Shown here: positions 26,023 through 35,721 of the stretch, one piece after another | How the letters are laid out: the number at the start of each line of letters is the position of its first letter | Position numbering within the stretch: position 1 is the first letter of the stretch | Origin: Stenotrophomonas chelatiphaga | Lineage (GTDB): Bacteria; Pseudomonadota; Gammaproteobacteria; Xanthomonadales; Xanthomonadaceae | Length of the DNA: 64,000 nt | Reading direction: 5' to 3' | Assembly: GCF_001431535.1 (NCBI RefSeq) | Contig: NZ_LDJK01000005.1 | Location: forward strand, 124,001-188,000 | Made by a program: the position numbers and the translations under genes | The notes under the pieces: generated by a model | What the model was told of the DNA's origin: nothing | The model's database searches: none | What the model saw: the letters and a program-made list of their open reading frames with translations, nothing else

Positions 26023-27663
26023 TTGCGACCGCTGCTGCTCTCCGCTGCCCTGACCCTCGCATTGGCTGTGCCGCTGGCCCAGGCCCAGGATTCACTGCCC
26101 GATATCGGCTCGTCTGCCGGTGAACTGCTGACTCCCGCCCGCCAGGCCGAGTACGGCGGCATGATGCTGCGCGAACTGCGCAACTACGGCTACCTGCTGG
26201 ACGATCCGCTCACTGCCGAATGGCTGCAGACCATGGGCACCCGGCTGGGGTCCAACAGCGCCCAGCCGCGCCAGCAGTACACCTTCTTCATGATGAAGGA
26301 CCGGCAGATCAACGCCTTCGCCACGCTGGGCGGCTATATCGGGGTGAATGCCGGACTGGTGCTCACCGCCGAACGCGAGGACGAGGTCGCCGCGGTGCTG
26401 TCCCACGAAATCGCCCACGTCACCCAGCAGCACGTGCTGCGCGGGGTCGAACGCGCGCAGCGTGACCAGATTCCGATCCTGCTGGGCATGCTGGCGGCGG
26501 TGATCGCCTCGCAGCAGGCCGGCGGCAATTCGGCCGGCAACGCCACCATGGCCAGCATCGCCTCGGGCATGGGCCTGATGCAGCAGCGGCAGATCGATTA
26601 CACCCGCTCCAATGAATCCGAGGCCGACCGGCTGGGCATCCGCACGCTGGCCCGCAGCGGCTACGACGTGGACGCGATGGCCGGCTTCTTCGAGCGCATG
26701 AGCGCTTCGATGCGCGGCAATGACGGCGGTTACAACGTGCCGGATTTCCTGCGCACCCACCCGGTCAACACCACGCGCATCAGCGAGGCCAAGCTGCGCG
26801 CCGAGCAGATGAAGAAAGACACCGTGGTGCTGACCACCGAGGTGCCCGGTGGCGTGCGCACCGAACGGGTGAACCCGAGCGATCCCGGCCTGACCGACCC
26901 GATCACCCGCCGCAACAACCTGCTGTTGCCGCCGGGCATGCAGGTATCGGTGGGCCAGCTCAGCCGCGGTTCCAGCGGTGATTTCGACTGGGCACGCGAG
27001 CGCCTGCGGGTGCTCAGCGCGGTGACGCCGTCGGAACTGACCCGTGAGTACCAAGGGCTGGCGCGGCAGAAGGGCGGCCTGACCCCGGCCCAGCGCTACG
27101 GCCAGGCCCTGGCCCAGCTGACCACCGGCACCGGCGGTGCGGCCGGCGCCGCGCGCGCCCTGGCGGAACTGAACGACGCCGACCCGGGAAACCTGTGGGT
27201 GGCACTGGCGCTGGGCGAAGCAGAATCCCGCTCCGGCCAGGCCGCCAAGGCCAATGAACGCTTCGAGGCGCTGCTGCGCGAGCATCCGGGCAGCCGCCCG
27301 GTGGCGCTGACCTTCGCGCAGATCCTCAATGAGCAGGGTGGACAGGCGGCCGGGCAGCGCGCGCAGGCGATGCTGCGTCCCCTGCTGTCACAAAGCGGCA
27401 ACGATCCGGTCTTCCAGCAGCGCTTCGCCCGCGCCAGTGAACTGGCCGGCGATGCCCACCGTGCCAGCGAAGCCTACGCCGAAGCGGCTTACCTCAATGG
27501 CCGCCCGGAACAGTCACTGATGCAGCTGCAGGCGCTCAAACGCCAGCCCGGCCTGGATTACGTCACACGCGCGCGGGTGGACGCACGCATCGAAACCATC
27601 ACCCCGACCGTGCTGGAAATGCGCCGCCAGGGCGTCAACGACCCCGAGCTCGAGCGCCGCTGA
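26023..27663 (+). CDS. Periplasmic M48-family metalloprotease with TPR-like tail (BepA-type)
   Basis: A 546-residue exported zinc protease. It begins with a TTG codon and a signal peptide (LLLSAALTLALAVPLAQAQ). The HExxH motif is LSHEIAHVTQQH near residue 128, and the third ligand Glu lies in NESEADRLG near residue 199. The C-terminal half is alpha-helical with repeat-like segments (LAELNDADPGNLWVALALGEAE, then ERFEALLREHPGSRPVAL), matching the TPR domain of BepA/YfgC, which assists or removes LptD and BAM substrates in the periplasm. Start choice rests on the signal peptide; no ATG fits. Confidence 0.9.
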   Translation: MRPLLLSAALTLALAVPLAQAQDSLPDIGSSAGELLTPARQAEYGGMMLRELRNYGYLLDDPLTAEWLQTMGTRLGSNSAQPRQQYTFFMMKDRQINAFATLGGYIGVNAGLVLTAEREDEVAAVLSHEIAHVTQQHVLRGVERAQRDQIPILLGMLAAVIASQQAGGNSAGNATMASIASGMGLMQQRQIDYTRSNESEADRLGIRTLARSGYDVDAMAGFFERMSASMRGNDGGYNVPDFLRTHPVNTTRISEAKLRAEQMKKDTVVLTTEVPGGVRTERVNPSDPGLTDPITRRNNLLLPPGMQVSVGQLSRGSSGDFDWARERLRVLSAVTPSELTREYQGLARQKGGLTPAQRYGQALAQLTTGTGGAAGAARALAELNDADPGNLWVALALGEAESRSGQAAKANERFEALLREHPGSRPVALTFAQILNEQGGQAAGQRAQAMLRPLLSQSGNDPVFQQRFARASELAGDAHRASEAYAEAAYLNGRPEQSLMQLQALKRQPGLDYVTRARVDARIETITPTVLEMRRQGVNDPELERR

Positions 27664-27717
27664 GGCACGCCGCCCGGCGACCTGCCGACCGCTGGTCGTT
27701 ACAACGGGGCCAATGGC

Positions 27718-27739
27718 GTCACAAACATGTCATCAAATC
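27718..27739 (+). promoter_or_regulatory. Pho box upstream of phoB
   Basis: Two 11-bp direct repeats, GTCACAAACAT and GTCATCAAATC, lie exactly one helical turn apart, matching the PhoB-binding pattern TGTCA-rich 11-mers. The box is 48 bp upstream of the phoB start, implying autoregulation during phosphate limitation. Confidence 0.65.
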
Positions 27740-27787
27740 GTAGTCTACTGACGTCACTCCCGATCTGATGAGCAACTTGGTGGCCTC

Positions 27788-28477
27788 GTGCAGAAACGCA
27801 TCCTGATCGTCGACGACGAACCCGCGATCCGCGAAATGGTGGCCTTTGCCCTGCGCAAGGGCGATTACGAGCCGATCCACGCCGGCGACGCACGCGAAGC
27901 ACAGACGGCCATCGCCGATCGCGTGCCCGACCTGATCCTGCTGGACTGGATGCTTCCGGGCACCAGCGGCCTGGACCTGGCCCGCCGCTGGCGCAAGGAA
28001 GCCCTGACCCGCGAGGTGCCGATCATCATGCTGACCGCGCGTGGCGAGGAAAACGACCGGGTCGGCGGACTGGAAGCCGGCGTGGACGATTACGTGGTCA
28101 AGCCGTTCTCGGCCCGCGAGCTGCTGGCACGGATCCGTGCGGTGATGCGCCGGGCCCGCGACGACGACGAAGATGGCAGCGTGGCGGTGGGTTCGGTGCG
28201 CATCGACGGCGCCGCCCACCGCGTGTTCGCCAACGACCAGCCGGTGCCGATCGGCCCGACCGAATACCGCCTGCTGCACTTCTTCATGACCCACCCCGAA
28301 CGCGTGTACACGCGGGCGCAGTTGCTGGATCACGTCTGGGGCGGCAGTGTGTACGTGGAAGAGCGCACCATCGACGTGCACATCCGCCGCCTGCGCAAGA
28401 CGCTGGAACCGTTCGCCGCTGAAAACATGGTGCAGACCGTGCGCGGTGCCGGCTACCGCTTCTCCACGTCCACCTGA
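27788..28477 (+). CDS. phoB: Phosphate regulon response regulator PhoB
   Basis: OmpR-family transcription factor that activates phosphate-starvation genes. The 229-residue protein has a receiver domain with acidic pocket D9-D10 and phospho-acceptor D53 (LILLDWMLPG), switch Thr in IMLTARGEE and Lys in VVKPFSARELLAR. A winged-helix domain follows (EYRLLHFFMTHPERVYTRAQLLDHVWG ... VRGAGYRFS). The start is GTG. The linked kinase gene phoR follows after 14 bp and a Pho box lies upstream. Confidence 0.95.
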   Translation: MQKRILIVDDEPAIREMVAFALRKGDYEPIHAGDAREAQTAIADRVPDLILLDWMLPGTSGLDLARRWRKEALTREVPIIMLTARGEENDRVGGLEAGVDDYVVKPFSARELLARIRAVMRRARDDDEDGSVAVGSVRIDGAAHRVFANDQPVPIGPTEYRLLHFFMTHPERVYTRAQLLDHVWGGSVYVEERTIDVHIRRLRKTLEPFAAENMVQTVRGAGYRFSTST

Positions 28478-28491
28478 TCACTGGTACTGCA

Positions 28492-29820
28492 ATGCCGCGT
28501 CACATCCGTTCCGCCTGGTTCAAGACCCTGGCCACCCTGACCACGGTGCTGTTGTTGTCCGGGGTGGCAGGTTGGGCGCTCGGTGATGCGTGGATGGGAC
28601 TGGCGATCGCCGCCATCGGCGCGCTGGCCTGGCACTACTGGCGGCTGCGCCGGGTGCTGGGCCGGCTGACCGCGCGCCAGCGCTGGGAGATCGCCGACGG
28701 TGCCGGCGTCTGGAACGAACTGGACCGCGTGGTGTCGCGCAACCAGCATGAAATGCGCGTGCGCAAGCGTCGCCTGCTGGACATGCTGCGCAGCTACCGG
28801 GCCGCGGCCGCCGCGCTGCCCGATGCGGTGGTGGTGCTGGACCGCAACAGCCAACGCGTACAGTGGTTCAACGAAGCGGCCACGACGCTGCTCGGCCTGC
28901 ACCATCCCGGTGACCTGGGCCAGGCGCTGGTGCAGCGCCTGCAGCCGATGCCGCTGGCCCACTGGCTGGCCGGTGGACGCAATGCCGAACCGATCCTGGA
29001 CGTGCCCTCGCCGGTGGATCCGGCGATCCGCCTCAACCTGCGCCTGATCCCCTATTCGGCCGACCACTGGCTGCTGATCGCCCGCGACGTCAGCAAGCTG
29101 CTGCGGCTGGAACAGGTGCGCCGTGACTTCGTCGCCAACGTATCGCACGAACTGCGCACGCCGCTGACCGTGGTGCATGGTTACCTGGACATGATGGATC
29201 CAGAGGACTTCCCCGGTACCGGGCCGATGCTGGAAGAGATGCGCAAGCAGAGCCAGCGCATGGCCCAGCTGGTGGAAGACCTGCTGACCCTGTCGCGGCT
29301 GGAATCGCAGGAAGCCGGCGATGCCGAAGTGGTCGCCATGCTGCCGATGCTGGCCACGCTGCGCCGCGAAGCCGAAGCCCACAGCCAGGGCCGCCACCAG
29401 ATCACCGTGGAAGACCACGCCGGGGTGGACCTGCTGGGGTCGATCAAGGAACTGCACAGCGCGTTTTCCAACCTGGTCACCAACGCGGTGCGCTATACGC
29501 CGGCCGAAGGCCAGGTGCGGGTGATCTTCAGCCGCGAAGGCGACGGCGTGGTGCTGGCCGTCCACGATACCGGCTATGGCATCCCGGCCAACCACCTGCC
29601 GCGGCTGACCGAACGCTTCTACCGCGTGTCCAGCAGCCGTTCGCGCGAAAGCGGCGGTACCGGCCTGGGCCTGTCCATCGTCAAGCACATCCTTGGCCTG
29701 CACCACGCCCGCCTGGAGATCCAGAGCGAGGTCGGCAAGGGCTCCACGTTCTCCTGCCATTTCGATGCCGCGCACGTCCGCGCGCGCGATGTGGCCGCCT
29801 CCCTCCACGCCGAAGATTGA
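28492..29820 (+). CDS. phoR: Phosphate regulon sensor histidine kinase PhoR
   Basis: Membrane kinase that phosphorylates PhoB when phosphate is scarce. The 442-residue protein has two closely spaced N-terminal membrane helices (TLATLTTVLLLSGVAGWAL and GLAIAAIGALAW) with no large periplasmic loop, as in PhoR. A PAS domain occupies about residues 100-195. The H-box ANVSHELRTPLTVVHG places the phospho-acceptor at H219, and the ATPase motifs NLVTNAVRYTP and GGTGLGLSIVKHIL follow. The ppk1 start lies 4 bases beyond the stop, suggesting one phoB-phoR-ppk1 transcript. Confidence 0.95.
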   Translation: MPRHIRSAWFKTLATLTTVLLLSGVAGWALGDAWMGLAIAAIGALAWHYWRLRRVLGRLTARQRWEIADGAGVWNELDRVVSRNQHEMRVRKRRLLDMLRSYRAAAAALPDAVVVLDRNSQRVQWFNEAATTLLGLHHPGDLGQALVQRLQPMPLAHWLAGGRNAEPILDVPSPVDPAIRLNLRLIPYSADHWLLIARDVSKLLRLEQVRRDFVANVSHELRTPLTVVHGYLDMMDPEDFPGTGPMLEEMRKQSQRMAQLVEDLLTLSRLESQEAGDAEVVAMLPMLATLRREAEAHSQGRHQITVEDHAGVDLLGSIKELHSAFSNLVTNAVRYTPAEGQVRVIFSREGDGVVLAVHDTGYGIPANHLPRLTERFYRVSSSRSRESGGTGLGLSIVKHILGLHHARLEIQSEVGKGSTFSCHFDAAHVRARDVAASLHAED

Positions 29821-29824
29821 AGCC

Positions 29825-31912
29825 ATGAGCAGCCTTGGATCCCTCCCCGCCGTGCCGCAGCCGGAATCCGATTCACTGCGGGATCCGGCGCTGTACATCA
29901 ACCGCGAACTGTCCCAGCTGGACTTCAATTTCCGCGTGCTGGCGCAGGCGCTGGATCCGCAGGTGCCGCTGCTGGAGCGCCTGCGCTTCATGTGCATTTC
30001 CTGCACCAACCTGGACGAGTTCTTCGAAATCCGCGCGGCGGCCGTGCGCCATGCACAGGAATTCGGGCTGCCACCGGCACCGGACGGCATGAGCCCGCAG
30101 GCGATCCTCACCGCCATCCACGACCGCGCTGCCGAACTGGTGGACCAGCAGTACCGCTGCTGGAACGAGGTGCTGCGTCCGGCGCTGCAGGAGGCGGGTA
30201 TCGGCGTACTCGGCCGGCATTCCTGGAACCACCGCCAGAAGCGCTGGCTGCGCGCCTATTTCCGCAACGAGATCATGCCGGTGCTGTCGCCGCTGGGCCT
30301 GGACCCGGTGCATCCGTTCCCGAAGATCCTCAACAAATCGCTGAACATCGTGGTGGTGCTGAAGGGCGTGGATGCGTTCGGTCGCAGTGGCCATCTGGCC
30401 ATCGTGCGCGCACCGCGCTCGCTGCCACGCATCATCGAACTGCCCGAGTCGCTCGGCGAGGGCCGCAATTTCGTGTTCCTGTCCTCGATGCTGTCGGCGT
30501 TCGTCGACGAGCTGTTCCCGGGCATGGAAGTGGAAGGGGCCTACCAGTTCCGCGTCACCCGCAATTCCGAACTGGTGGTGGACGAGGAAGAAGTCGAGAA
30601 CCTGGCGCTGGCCCTGCGCGACGAACTGGTCGACCGCGGCTACCGGCCCGCGGTGCGCCTGGAGATCGCCCAGGACACCCCGCGCGACATCGTGCGCACC
30701 CTGCTGCAGAACTTCGGGCTGACCGAAAACGCGGTGTACTACATCGATGGCCCGGTCAACCTCAACCGGGTCGTCCAGCTGTACGACGTACTCCCGCGCC
30801 CGGACCTGAAGTACCCGCCGATGACCCCGCGCACGCTGCGCGATGGCGACGGCATCTTCGAAACCGTGGCCCGCCAGGACGTGCTGCTGCACCACCCCTT
30901 CGATGCCTTCACCGCAGTGCTGGACGTGATCAAGCAGGCGGCGATCGATCCGAACGTGCTGGCGATCAAGCAGACGCTGTACCGCACCGGCAAGGACTCG
31001 CTGATCGTGGAGGCGCTGATCCAGGCCGCCCGCAACGGCAAGGACGTGACCGTGGTGGTGGAGCTGCGCGCGCGCTTCGATGAAGAGGCCAACCTGGGCC
31101 TGGCCGATCGCCTGCAGGAAGCCGGCGTGCAGGTGGTGTACGGCGTGGTGGGCTTCAAGACCCACGCCAAGATGCTGCTGATCGTGCGCCGCGAAGGCCG
31201 CAAGCTGCGCCGCTACGTGCACCTGGGCACCGGCAACTACCACAGCGGCACCGCACGCGCCTATACCGACATCAGCCTGATCACCGCCGATGCCGATATC
31301 GGCAACGACGTGCACCTGCTGTTCCAGCAGTTGTCCGGGCTGGCATCCAAGGCCAAGCTGAAGCACCTGCTGCAATCGCCGTTCACCCTGCACGCCGGGG
31401 TGCTCAAGCGCATCGAGCGCGAGAAGGCGATCGCCGAATCCGGACGGCCGGCGCGCATCATCGCCAAGATGAACGCCCTCAACGAACCGCAGGTGGTGCG
31501 CGCGCTGTATGCCGCATCGCAGGCCGGCGTGCAGATCGACCTGATCGTGCGCGGCGCCTGCACGCTGCGTCCCGGCGTGCCGGGGGTGTCGGACAACATC
31601 CGCGTGCGCTCCATCGTCGGCCGCTTCCTGGAACACAGCCGCGTCTACTGGTTCGGCAATGCCGGCGCACCGGAACTGTACTGCGCCAGTGCGGACTGGC
31701 TGGAACGCAATCTGCTGCGCCGCGTGGAAACCGCGTTCCCGATCCTCGACCCGGCGCTGGCACGACGGGTGTACCGCGAAGTGCTGCAGAACTACCTGGA
31801 CGACAACCTCAACGCCTGGGAGCTGCAGGCCGACGGCCGCTACGTAAAGCTGGCACCGGCGCATGACGAGGCCCCGCATTCGGCGCAGATGGGCTTGATG
31901 CAGGGCCTGTGA
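29825..31912 (+). CDS. ppk1: Polyphosphate kinase 1
   Basis: Reversibly polymerises the gamma-phosphate of ATP into polyphosphate. The 695-residue length is typical. Signatures: YINRELSQLDFNFRVL at the N-terminus, LTENAVYYIDGPVNL, the autophosphorylated-His region HHPFDAF, and the second catalytic His region VGFKTHAKMLLIVRRE and HLGTGNYH. The ATG at 29825 begins MSSLGSLPAVPQ. It follows phoR with a 4-base gap and precedes ppx, so synthesis and degradation of polyphosphate are encoded side by side under likely PhoB control. Confidence 0.97.
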   Translation: MSSLGSLPAVPQPESDSLRDPALYINRELSQLDFNFRVLAQALDPQVPLLERLRFMCISCTNLDEFFEIRAAAVRHAQEFGLPPAPDGMSPQAILTAIHDRAAELVDQQYRCWNEVLRPALQEAGIGVLGRHSWNHRQKRWLRAYFRNEIMPVLSPLGLDPVHPFPKILNKSLNIVVVLKGVDAFGRSGHLAIVRAPRSLPRIIELPESLGEGRNFVFLSSMLSAFVDELFPGMEVEGAYQFRVTRNSELVVDEEEVENLALALRDELVDRGYRPAVRLEIAQDTPRDIVRTLLQNFGLTENAVYYIDGPVNLNRVVQLYDVLPRPDLKYPPMTPRTLRDGDGIFETVARQDVLLHHPFDAFTAVLDVIKQAAIDPNVLAIKQTLYRTGKDSLIVEALIQAARNGKDVTVVVELRARFDEEANLGLADRLQEAGVQVVYGVVGFKTHAKMLLIVRREGRKLRRYVHLGTGNYHSGTARAYTDISLITADADIGNDVHLLFQQLSGLASKAKLKHLLQSPFTLHAGVLKRIEREKAIAESGRPARIIAKMNALNEPQVVRALYAASQAGVQIDLIVRGACTLRPGVPGVSDNIRVRSIVGRFLEHSRVYWFGNAGAPELYCASADWLERNLLRRVETAFPILDPALARRVYREVLQNYLDDNLNAWELQADGRYVKLAPAHDEAPHSAQMGLMQGL

Positions 31913-31982
31913 CCGCTGCCGGTCCGGCAACGTGAAGAAGGCGCGGTGACGAGCGGCACCCGCCTTCGGCTACCATTCGAGC

Positions 31983-33506
31983 ATGCCGCACACATCGACT
32001 TCCCCGACCCTGCAAGATGGCGACCTGCTGGCCGCCATCGACATCGGCTCCAACAGTTTCCACATGGTCATCGCCCGCTACACGCTGGGGCAGCTGCGGG
32101 TGGTCGACCGCCTGCGCGAGACCGTGCGCATGGCCGATGGCCTGGATGGCAAAGGCGGCTTGTCCAGCGAGGCGCGACAACGCGCGCTGGAATGCCTGGC
32201 CCGCTTCGGCCAGCGCATCCGCGACGTGCCCTCGCACCGCGTGCGCGCCCTGGCCACCAACACCGTGCGCCAGCTGCGCTCGCCGCAGGCGTTCCTGATG
32301 CCGGCCGAAACCGCGCTGGGACATGCCATCGAAGTGGTCAGCGGGCGCGAAGAGGCGCGCCTGATCTATCTGGGCGTGGCGCATGCGCAGCCGCCCAAGG
32401 CCGACCAGCGCCGGCTGGTGATCGACATCGGCGGCGGCTCCACCGAGTTCATCATCGGCTCGGGCATGCAGACCCTGGAACGCGAAAGCCTGCAGGCCGG
32501 CTGCATCGCCAGCACCCGGCGCTTCTTCCCGGGTGGCAAGCTCAGCCGCAAGCGCTGGAAGGATGCGCTGGCCGAGATCGGCCGCGAATTCCAGCCGTTC
32601 GCCAGCAAGTACCGGGCGCTGGGCTGGGACGAGGCGCTGGGCTCTTCGGGCACCCACAAGGCGATCAGCGAGATCTGCGCGGCGATGAAGCTGAGCAAGG
32701 GCGCGATCACCGCCGAGGCGCTGCCGCAGCTGCGCGATGAACTGCTGAAGGCCAAGAAGATCGATGACATCGTGCTGCCCGGACTGGGCAGCGACCGCCG
32801 GCCGATCATCGCCGGTGGCGTGCTGGTGCTGGAAGCGGCCTTCCAGGCGCTCGGCCTGCAGAAGCTGCTGGTCAGCAAGGCGGCGATGCGCGAAGGCATC
32901 CTGTACGACATCGTCGGCCGTGCCGGCGAGAACGATCCGCGCGACGTCTCCGTGGCCGCCTTCACGGTGCGCTACGGCATCGATGTGCCCCAGGCCGACC
33001 GCGTGCAGGCCACCGCGCTGGCGCTGTTCGAGCAGGTGCAGCAGAGCTGGGCGCTGGATGCCGACGACCAGCGCATGCTGGCCTGGGCCGCACGCCTGCA
33101 CGAGCTGGGGCTGATGATCGCGCACAGCGGTTACCACACCCATGGCAGTTACGTGCTGGAAAACTCGGACATCGCCGGGTTCTCGCGCCAGGAGCAGCAG
33201 ATGCTGGCCGCGCTGGTACGCACGCACCGCCGCAACGTGCCCAAGAGTGCGTTCGAGGCACTTCCCGAGCGCCTGGTGGTCCCGGCGCGCCGGTTGGCCG
33301 CGTTGCTGCGGCTGGCGGTGCTGGTCAACCGGGCGCACGAATCCACGCCGCTGCCGGTGCTGGAAATCACGGCGGAGGACGACCGGTTGTCGCTGATCGT
33401 GCCGCAGAATTTCATCGATCCCCGGCCGCTGCTGCGGGCCGACCTGATCGGCGAAGTGGACGGCATGACCGGCCTGGGATTGCAGTTCAAACCGTTCGTG
33501 GCCTGA
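31983..33506 (+). CDS. ppx: Exopolyphosphatase (Ppx/GppA family)
   Basis: Removes terminal phosphates from polyphosphate and may also act on pppGpp. The 507-residue protein shows the ASKHA nucleotide-binding pieces AAIDIGSNSFHMVIARY, SGREEARLIYLGV and VIDIGGGSTEFIIGSG. A C-terminal HD-like helical region (AWAARLHELGLMIAHSGYHTHGSYVLENS) is expected for this family. It lies 70 bp after ppk1 on the same strand. Confidence 0.95.
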   Translation: MPHTSTSPTLQDGDLLAAIDIGSNSFHMVIARYTLGQLRVVDRLRETVRMADGLDGKGGLSSEARQRALECLARFGQRIRDVPSHRVRALATNTVRQLRSPQAFLMPAETALGHAIEVVSGREEARLIYLGVAHAQPPKADQRRLVIDIGGGSTEFIIGSGMQTLERESLQAGCIASTRRFFPGGKLSRKRWKDALAEIGREFQPFASKYRALGWDEALGSSGTHKAISEICAAMKLSKGAITAEALPQLRDELLKAKKIDDIVLPGLGSDRRPIIAGGVLVLEAAFQALGLQKLLVSKAAMREGILYDIVGRAGENDPRDVSVAAFTVRYGIDVPQADRVQATALALFEQVQQSWALDADDQRMLAWAARLHELGLMIAHSGYHTHGSYVLENSDIAGFSRQEQQMLAALVRTHRRNVPKSAFEALPERLVVPARRLAALLRLAVLVNRAHESTPLPVLEITAEDDRLSLIVPQNFIDPRPLLRADLIGEVDGMTGLGLQFKPFVA

Positions 33507-33591
33507 TTCGGTAGCGCGGGCAACGTCAACGTCAACAGCTGCAGGGCTGTGGGTGGGCGGCGCGGAGTAGGCTCGCGGGAATCGCCGTGAA

Positions 33592-33823
33592 TACGTCCCT
33601 GTAGGCTCGCCATCCGCTTGCTCGCCGGTCAGGAAGAGCGGCATACCCGTGGTCGGCGGATGGCGGGAAAATGCGGGCTGATGGATTCCGCCGACCATGG
33701 GTCGGCGCTACCGCTTTTCGCCCCGCACAGGCTGGCGGCCGCGGGAATCTGTCTGGAGCGGGGCGGGTGGATTGCAGGGGACCGTCGTGAGGCAGGAGCC
33801 GAACGCGAGCCTACAGGGACGTA
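33592..33823. repeat. Repeat-rich intergenic region: inverted 18-mer flanking a SMAG palindrome
   Basis: TACGTCCCTGTAGGCTCG at 33592-33609 recurs as its exact reverse complement at 33806-33823. Between them, at 33650-33712, is a SMAG-like unit (GGTCGGCGG ... CCGCCGACC, then hairpin CGCCGACCATGGGTCGGCG ending in CTACC). The whole 33507-33986 gap between ppx and the glycosyltransferase gene contains no gene that I can support. Confidence 0.65.
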
Positions 33824-33986
33824 CTTGCGGCGTGTCCCCTGCAACCCACCCGCCCCACTCTACCCTCAGCCCCGCTCTCCGCGGCACAGCTGAAAAATAC
33901 TCACACACCCGGTCACGCGACGGTCGCAATCCGGTCATGCCCGGGACATGCCCAGCGACGAGCATGCGCACAAACGGGAGAGTCCC

Positions 33987-35132
33987 ATGCGCTACGCGAT
34001 CGTCACCGAGACCTATCCTCCGGAAGTGAACGGCGTGGCCCTGACGGTGCAGGGGCTGGAGATGGGCCTGCGCCAGGCCGGGCACGAGGTCGACCTGGTG
34101 CGACCGCGCCAGCACGCCGACCGCGACGCCGACCAGCTGGACGGCGCGCTGCTGGTCCCCGGTGCCGCCCTGCCCCGCTATCCCGGCCTGCGCTTCGGCC
34201 TGCCCGCACCGGTCCGGCTCGGCCGCCACTGGCAGGCACGACGCCCCGATGCGGTCTACATCGCAACCGAAGGCCCGCTGGGCTGGTCCGCCCTGCGCTG
34301 CGCGCGCCGGCTCGGCATCCCGGTCGCCACCGGCTTCCACACCCGCTTCGACGAATACCTGCCCGACTACGGCGTGGCCTGGCTGCAGGCCGCCGCACTG
34401 CGCTGGATGCGCCGCTTCCACAACCAGGCCGATGCCACCCTGGTACCCACCCGTGAGCTGCAGGATTTCCTCGCCGGCGAAGGCTTCGAACGGGTGCGGC
34501 TGCTGGCCCGCGCGGTGGACAGCCAGCAGTTCGATCCGGCCAAGCGCGATCCGGCGCTGCGCGAAGAATGGGGTATCGAAGGGAATGGTTTTGCCGCGAT
34601 CTACGTCGGCCGCATCGCTGCGGAAAAGAATCTGGGGCTGGCGGTGAAGGCCTTCCGCCGGCTGCAGCAGCAGCGGCCCAAGGCCCGCTTCGTGCTGGTC
34701 GGCGACGGCCCGGCCCGCGAAAAACTGGCCCACGACAATCCTGATTTCCTGTTCTGCGGCGTGCAGCGCGGCGAAGCGCTGTCGCGCCATTTCGCCAGCG
34801 GCGACCTGTTCCTGTTCCCCAGCCGCAGCGAGACGTTCGGCAACGTGACCCTTGAAGCCATGGCCAGTGGACTGGCCACGGTGGCCTTCGATTACGGCGC
34901 CGCACGCGAATACCTGCGCGATGGCGAGAATGGAGCGGCAGTGGATACCGACGACCAGTTCGTGGAGGCCGCGCTGCGCTTTGCCGGCGATGACACGCTG
35001 CGCGCCACGCTTGGCCAGCAGGCGGCGCGGGACATGAAGCGCCTGCATCCGCAGCAGGTGGTGGCCGAATTCGATGCCCTGCTGTCCGAACTCGCCCACG
35101 CCCGGAGGCTGCATGCGCACCACGCCGCTTGA
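33987..35132 (+). CDS. GT4-family glycosyltransferase
   Basis: A 381-residue GT-B fold enzyme. The N-terminus MRYAIVTETYPPEVNGVA and the mid-protein TEGPLGWSALRCARRLGIPVATGFHTRFDEY are typical of alpha-mannosyl or diglycosyldiacylglycerol transferases of the DgdA/PimB type. The C-terminal nucleotide-sugar half has YVGRIAAEKNLGLAVKAF and the E-x7-E motif in FLFPSRSETFGNVTLEAMASG. The likely acceptor is a membrane lipid, supported only by the overlapping PAP2 lipid-phosphatase gene downstream. Start 33987 has GGGAGAG before it. Confidence 0.85.
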   Translation: MRYAIVTETYPPEVNGVALTVQGLEMGLRQAGHEVDLVRPRQHADRDADQLDGALLVPGAALPRYPGLRFGLPAPVRLGRHWQARRPDAVYIATEGPLGWSALRCARRLGIPVATGFHTRFDEYLPDYGVAWLQAAALRWMRRFHNQADATLVPTRELQDFLAGEGFERVRLLARAVDSQQFDPAKRDPALREEWGIEGNGFAAIYVGRIAAEKNLGLAVKAFRRLQQQRPKARFVLVGDGPAREKLAHDNPDFLFCGVQRGEALSRHFASGDLFLFPSRSETFGNVTLEAMASGLATVAFDYGAAREYLRDGENGAAVDTDDQFVEAALRFAGDDTLRATLGQQAARDMKRLHPQQVVAEFDALLSELAHARRLHAHHAA

Positions 35133-35652
35133 CCTGTTGATCGGCCGCGAAACCCGCTGGTGCCGCCGTGCCAACCTGTACTGCCGCCGCCGTCGCATCC
35201 GCTCGCTGTTCGCGGTGATCAGCCGGCTGGGTGATGGCGTGTTCTGGTACGTGCTGATGGGCGCGCTGGTGCTGCTGGACGGCATGCAGGGGCTGCGCGC
35301 CAGTACCCACATGGCCGCCACGGGCCTGGCCGCGTTGCTGCTGTACAAGGGCCTGAAGCGCTGGACCCGGCGCCCGCGCCCGTGCAAGGCCGACCTGCGC
35401 ATCCGCGCCTGGGTGGCCCCGCTGGACGAGTTCAGCTTTCCCTCCGGACACACCCTGCATGCGGTCTCGTTCACCGCCGTCGCCCTGTTCCATTACCCGT
35501 GGCTGGCGCCGCTGCTGGTGCCATTCACGCTGGGCGTGGCGGCATCGCGCGTGGTGCTGGGCCTGCACTATCCCAGCGATGTCCTGGCCGCCACCGGCAT
35601 CGCGCTGCTGCTGGCGTGGGCCAGCCTGAGCTGGCTGCCGCTGGGTATCTGA
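35113..35652 (+). CDS. PAP2-family membrane phosphatase
   Basis: A 179-residue integral membrane protein with the three PAP2 phosphatase motifs: KRWTRRPRP, FSFPSGHTLHA and SRVVLGLHYPSDVL. Such enzymes dephosphorylate lipid phosphates (phosphatidate, undecaprenyl-PP and similar). Several hydrophobic helices are visible (VFWYVLMGALVLLDGM, WLAPLLVPFTLGVAA, VLAATGIALLLAWASL). The start overlaps the glycosyltransferase gene by 20 bp, so both are probably translated from one mRNA and may serve one lipid pathway. Confidence 0.88.
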   Translation: MRTTPLDLLIGRETRWCRRANLYCRRRRIRSLFAVISRLGDGVFWYVLMGALVLLDGMQGLRASTHMAATGLAALLLYKGLKRWTRRPRPCKADLRIRAWVAPLDEFSFPSGHTLHAVSFTAVALFHYPWLAPLLVPFTLGVAASRVVLGLHYPSDVLAATGIALLLAWASLSWLPLGI

Positions 35653-35721
35653 CACGCAGTGGATGGGGCGTTGAGCCATCGGGCTGACACCCCATCCACG
35701 GAGCGATGACGCGGTGTACCT

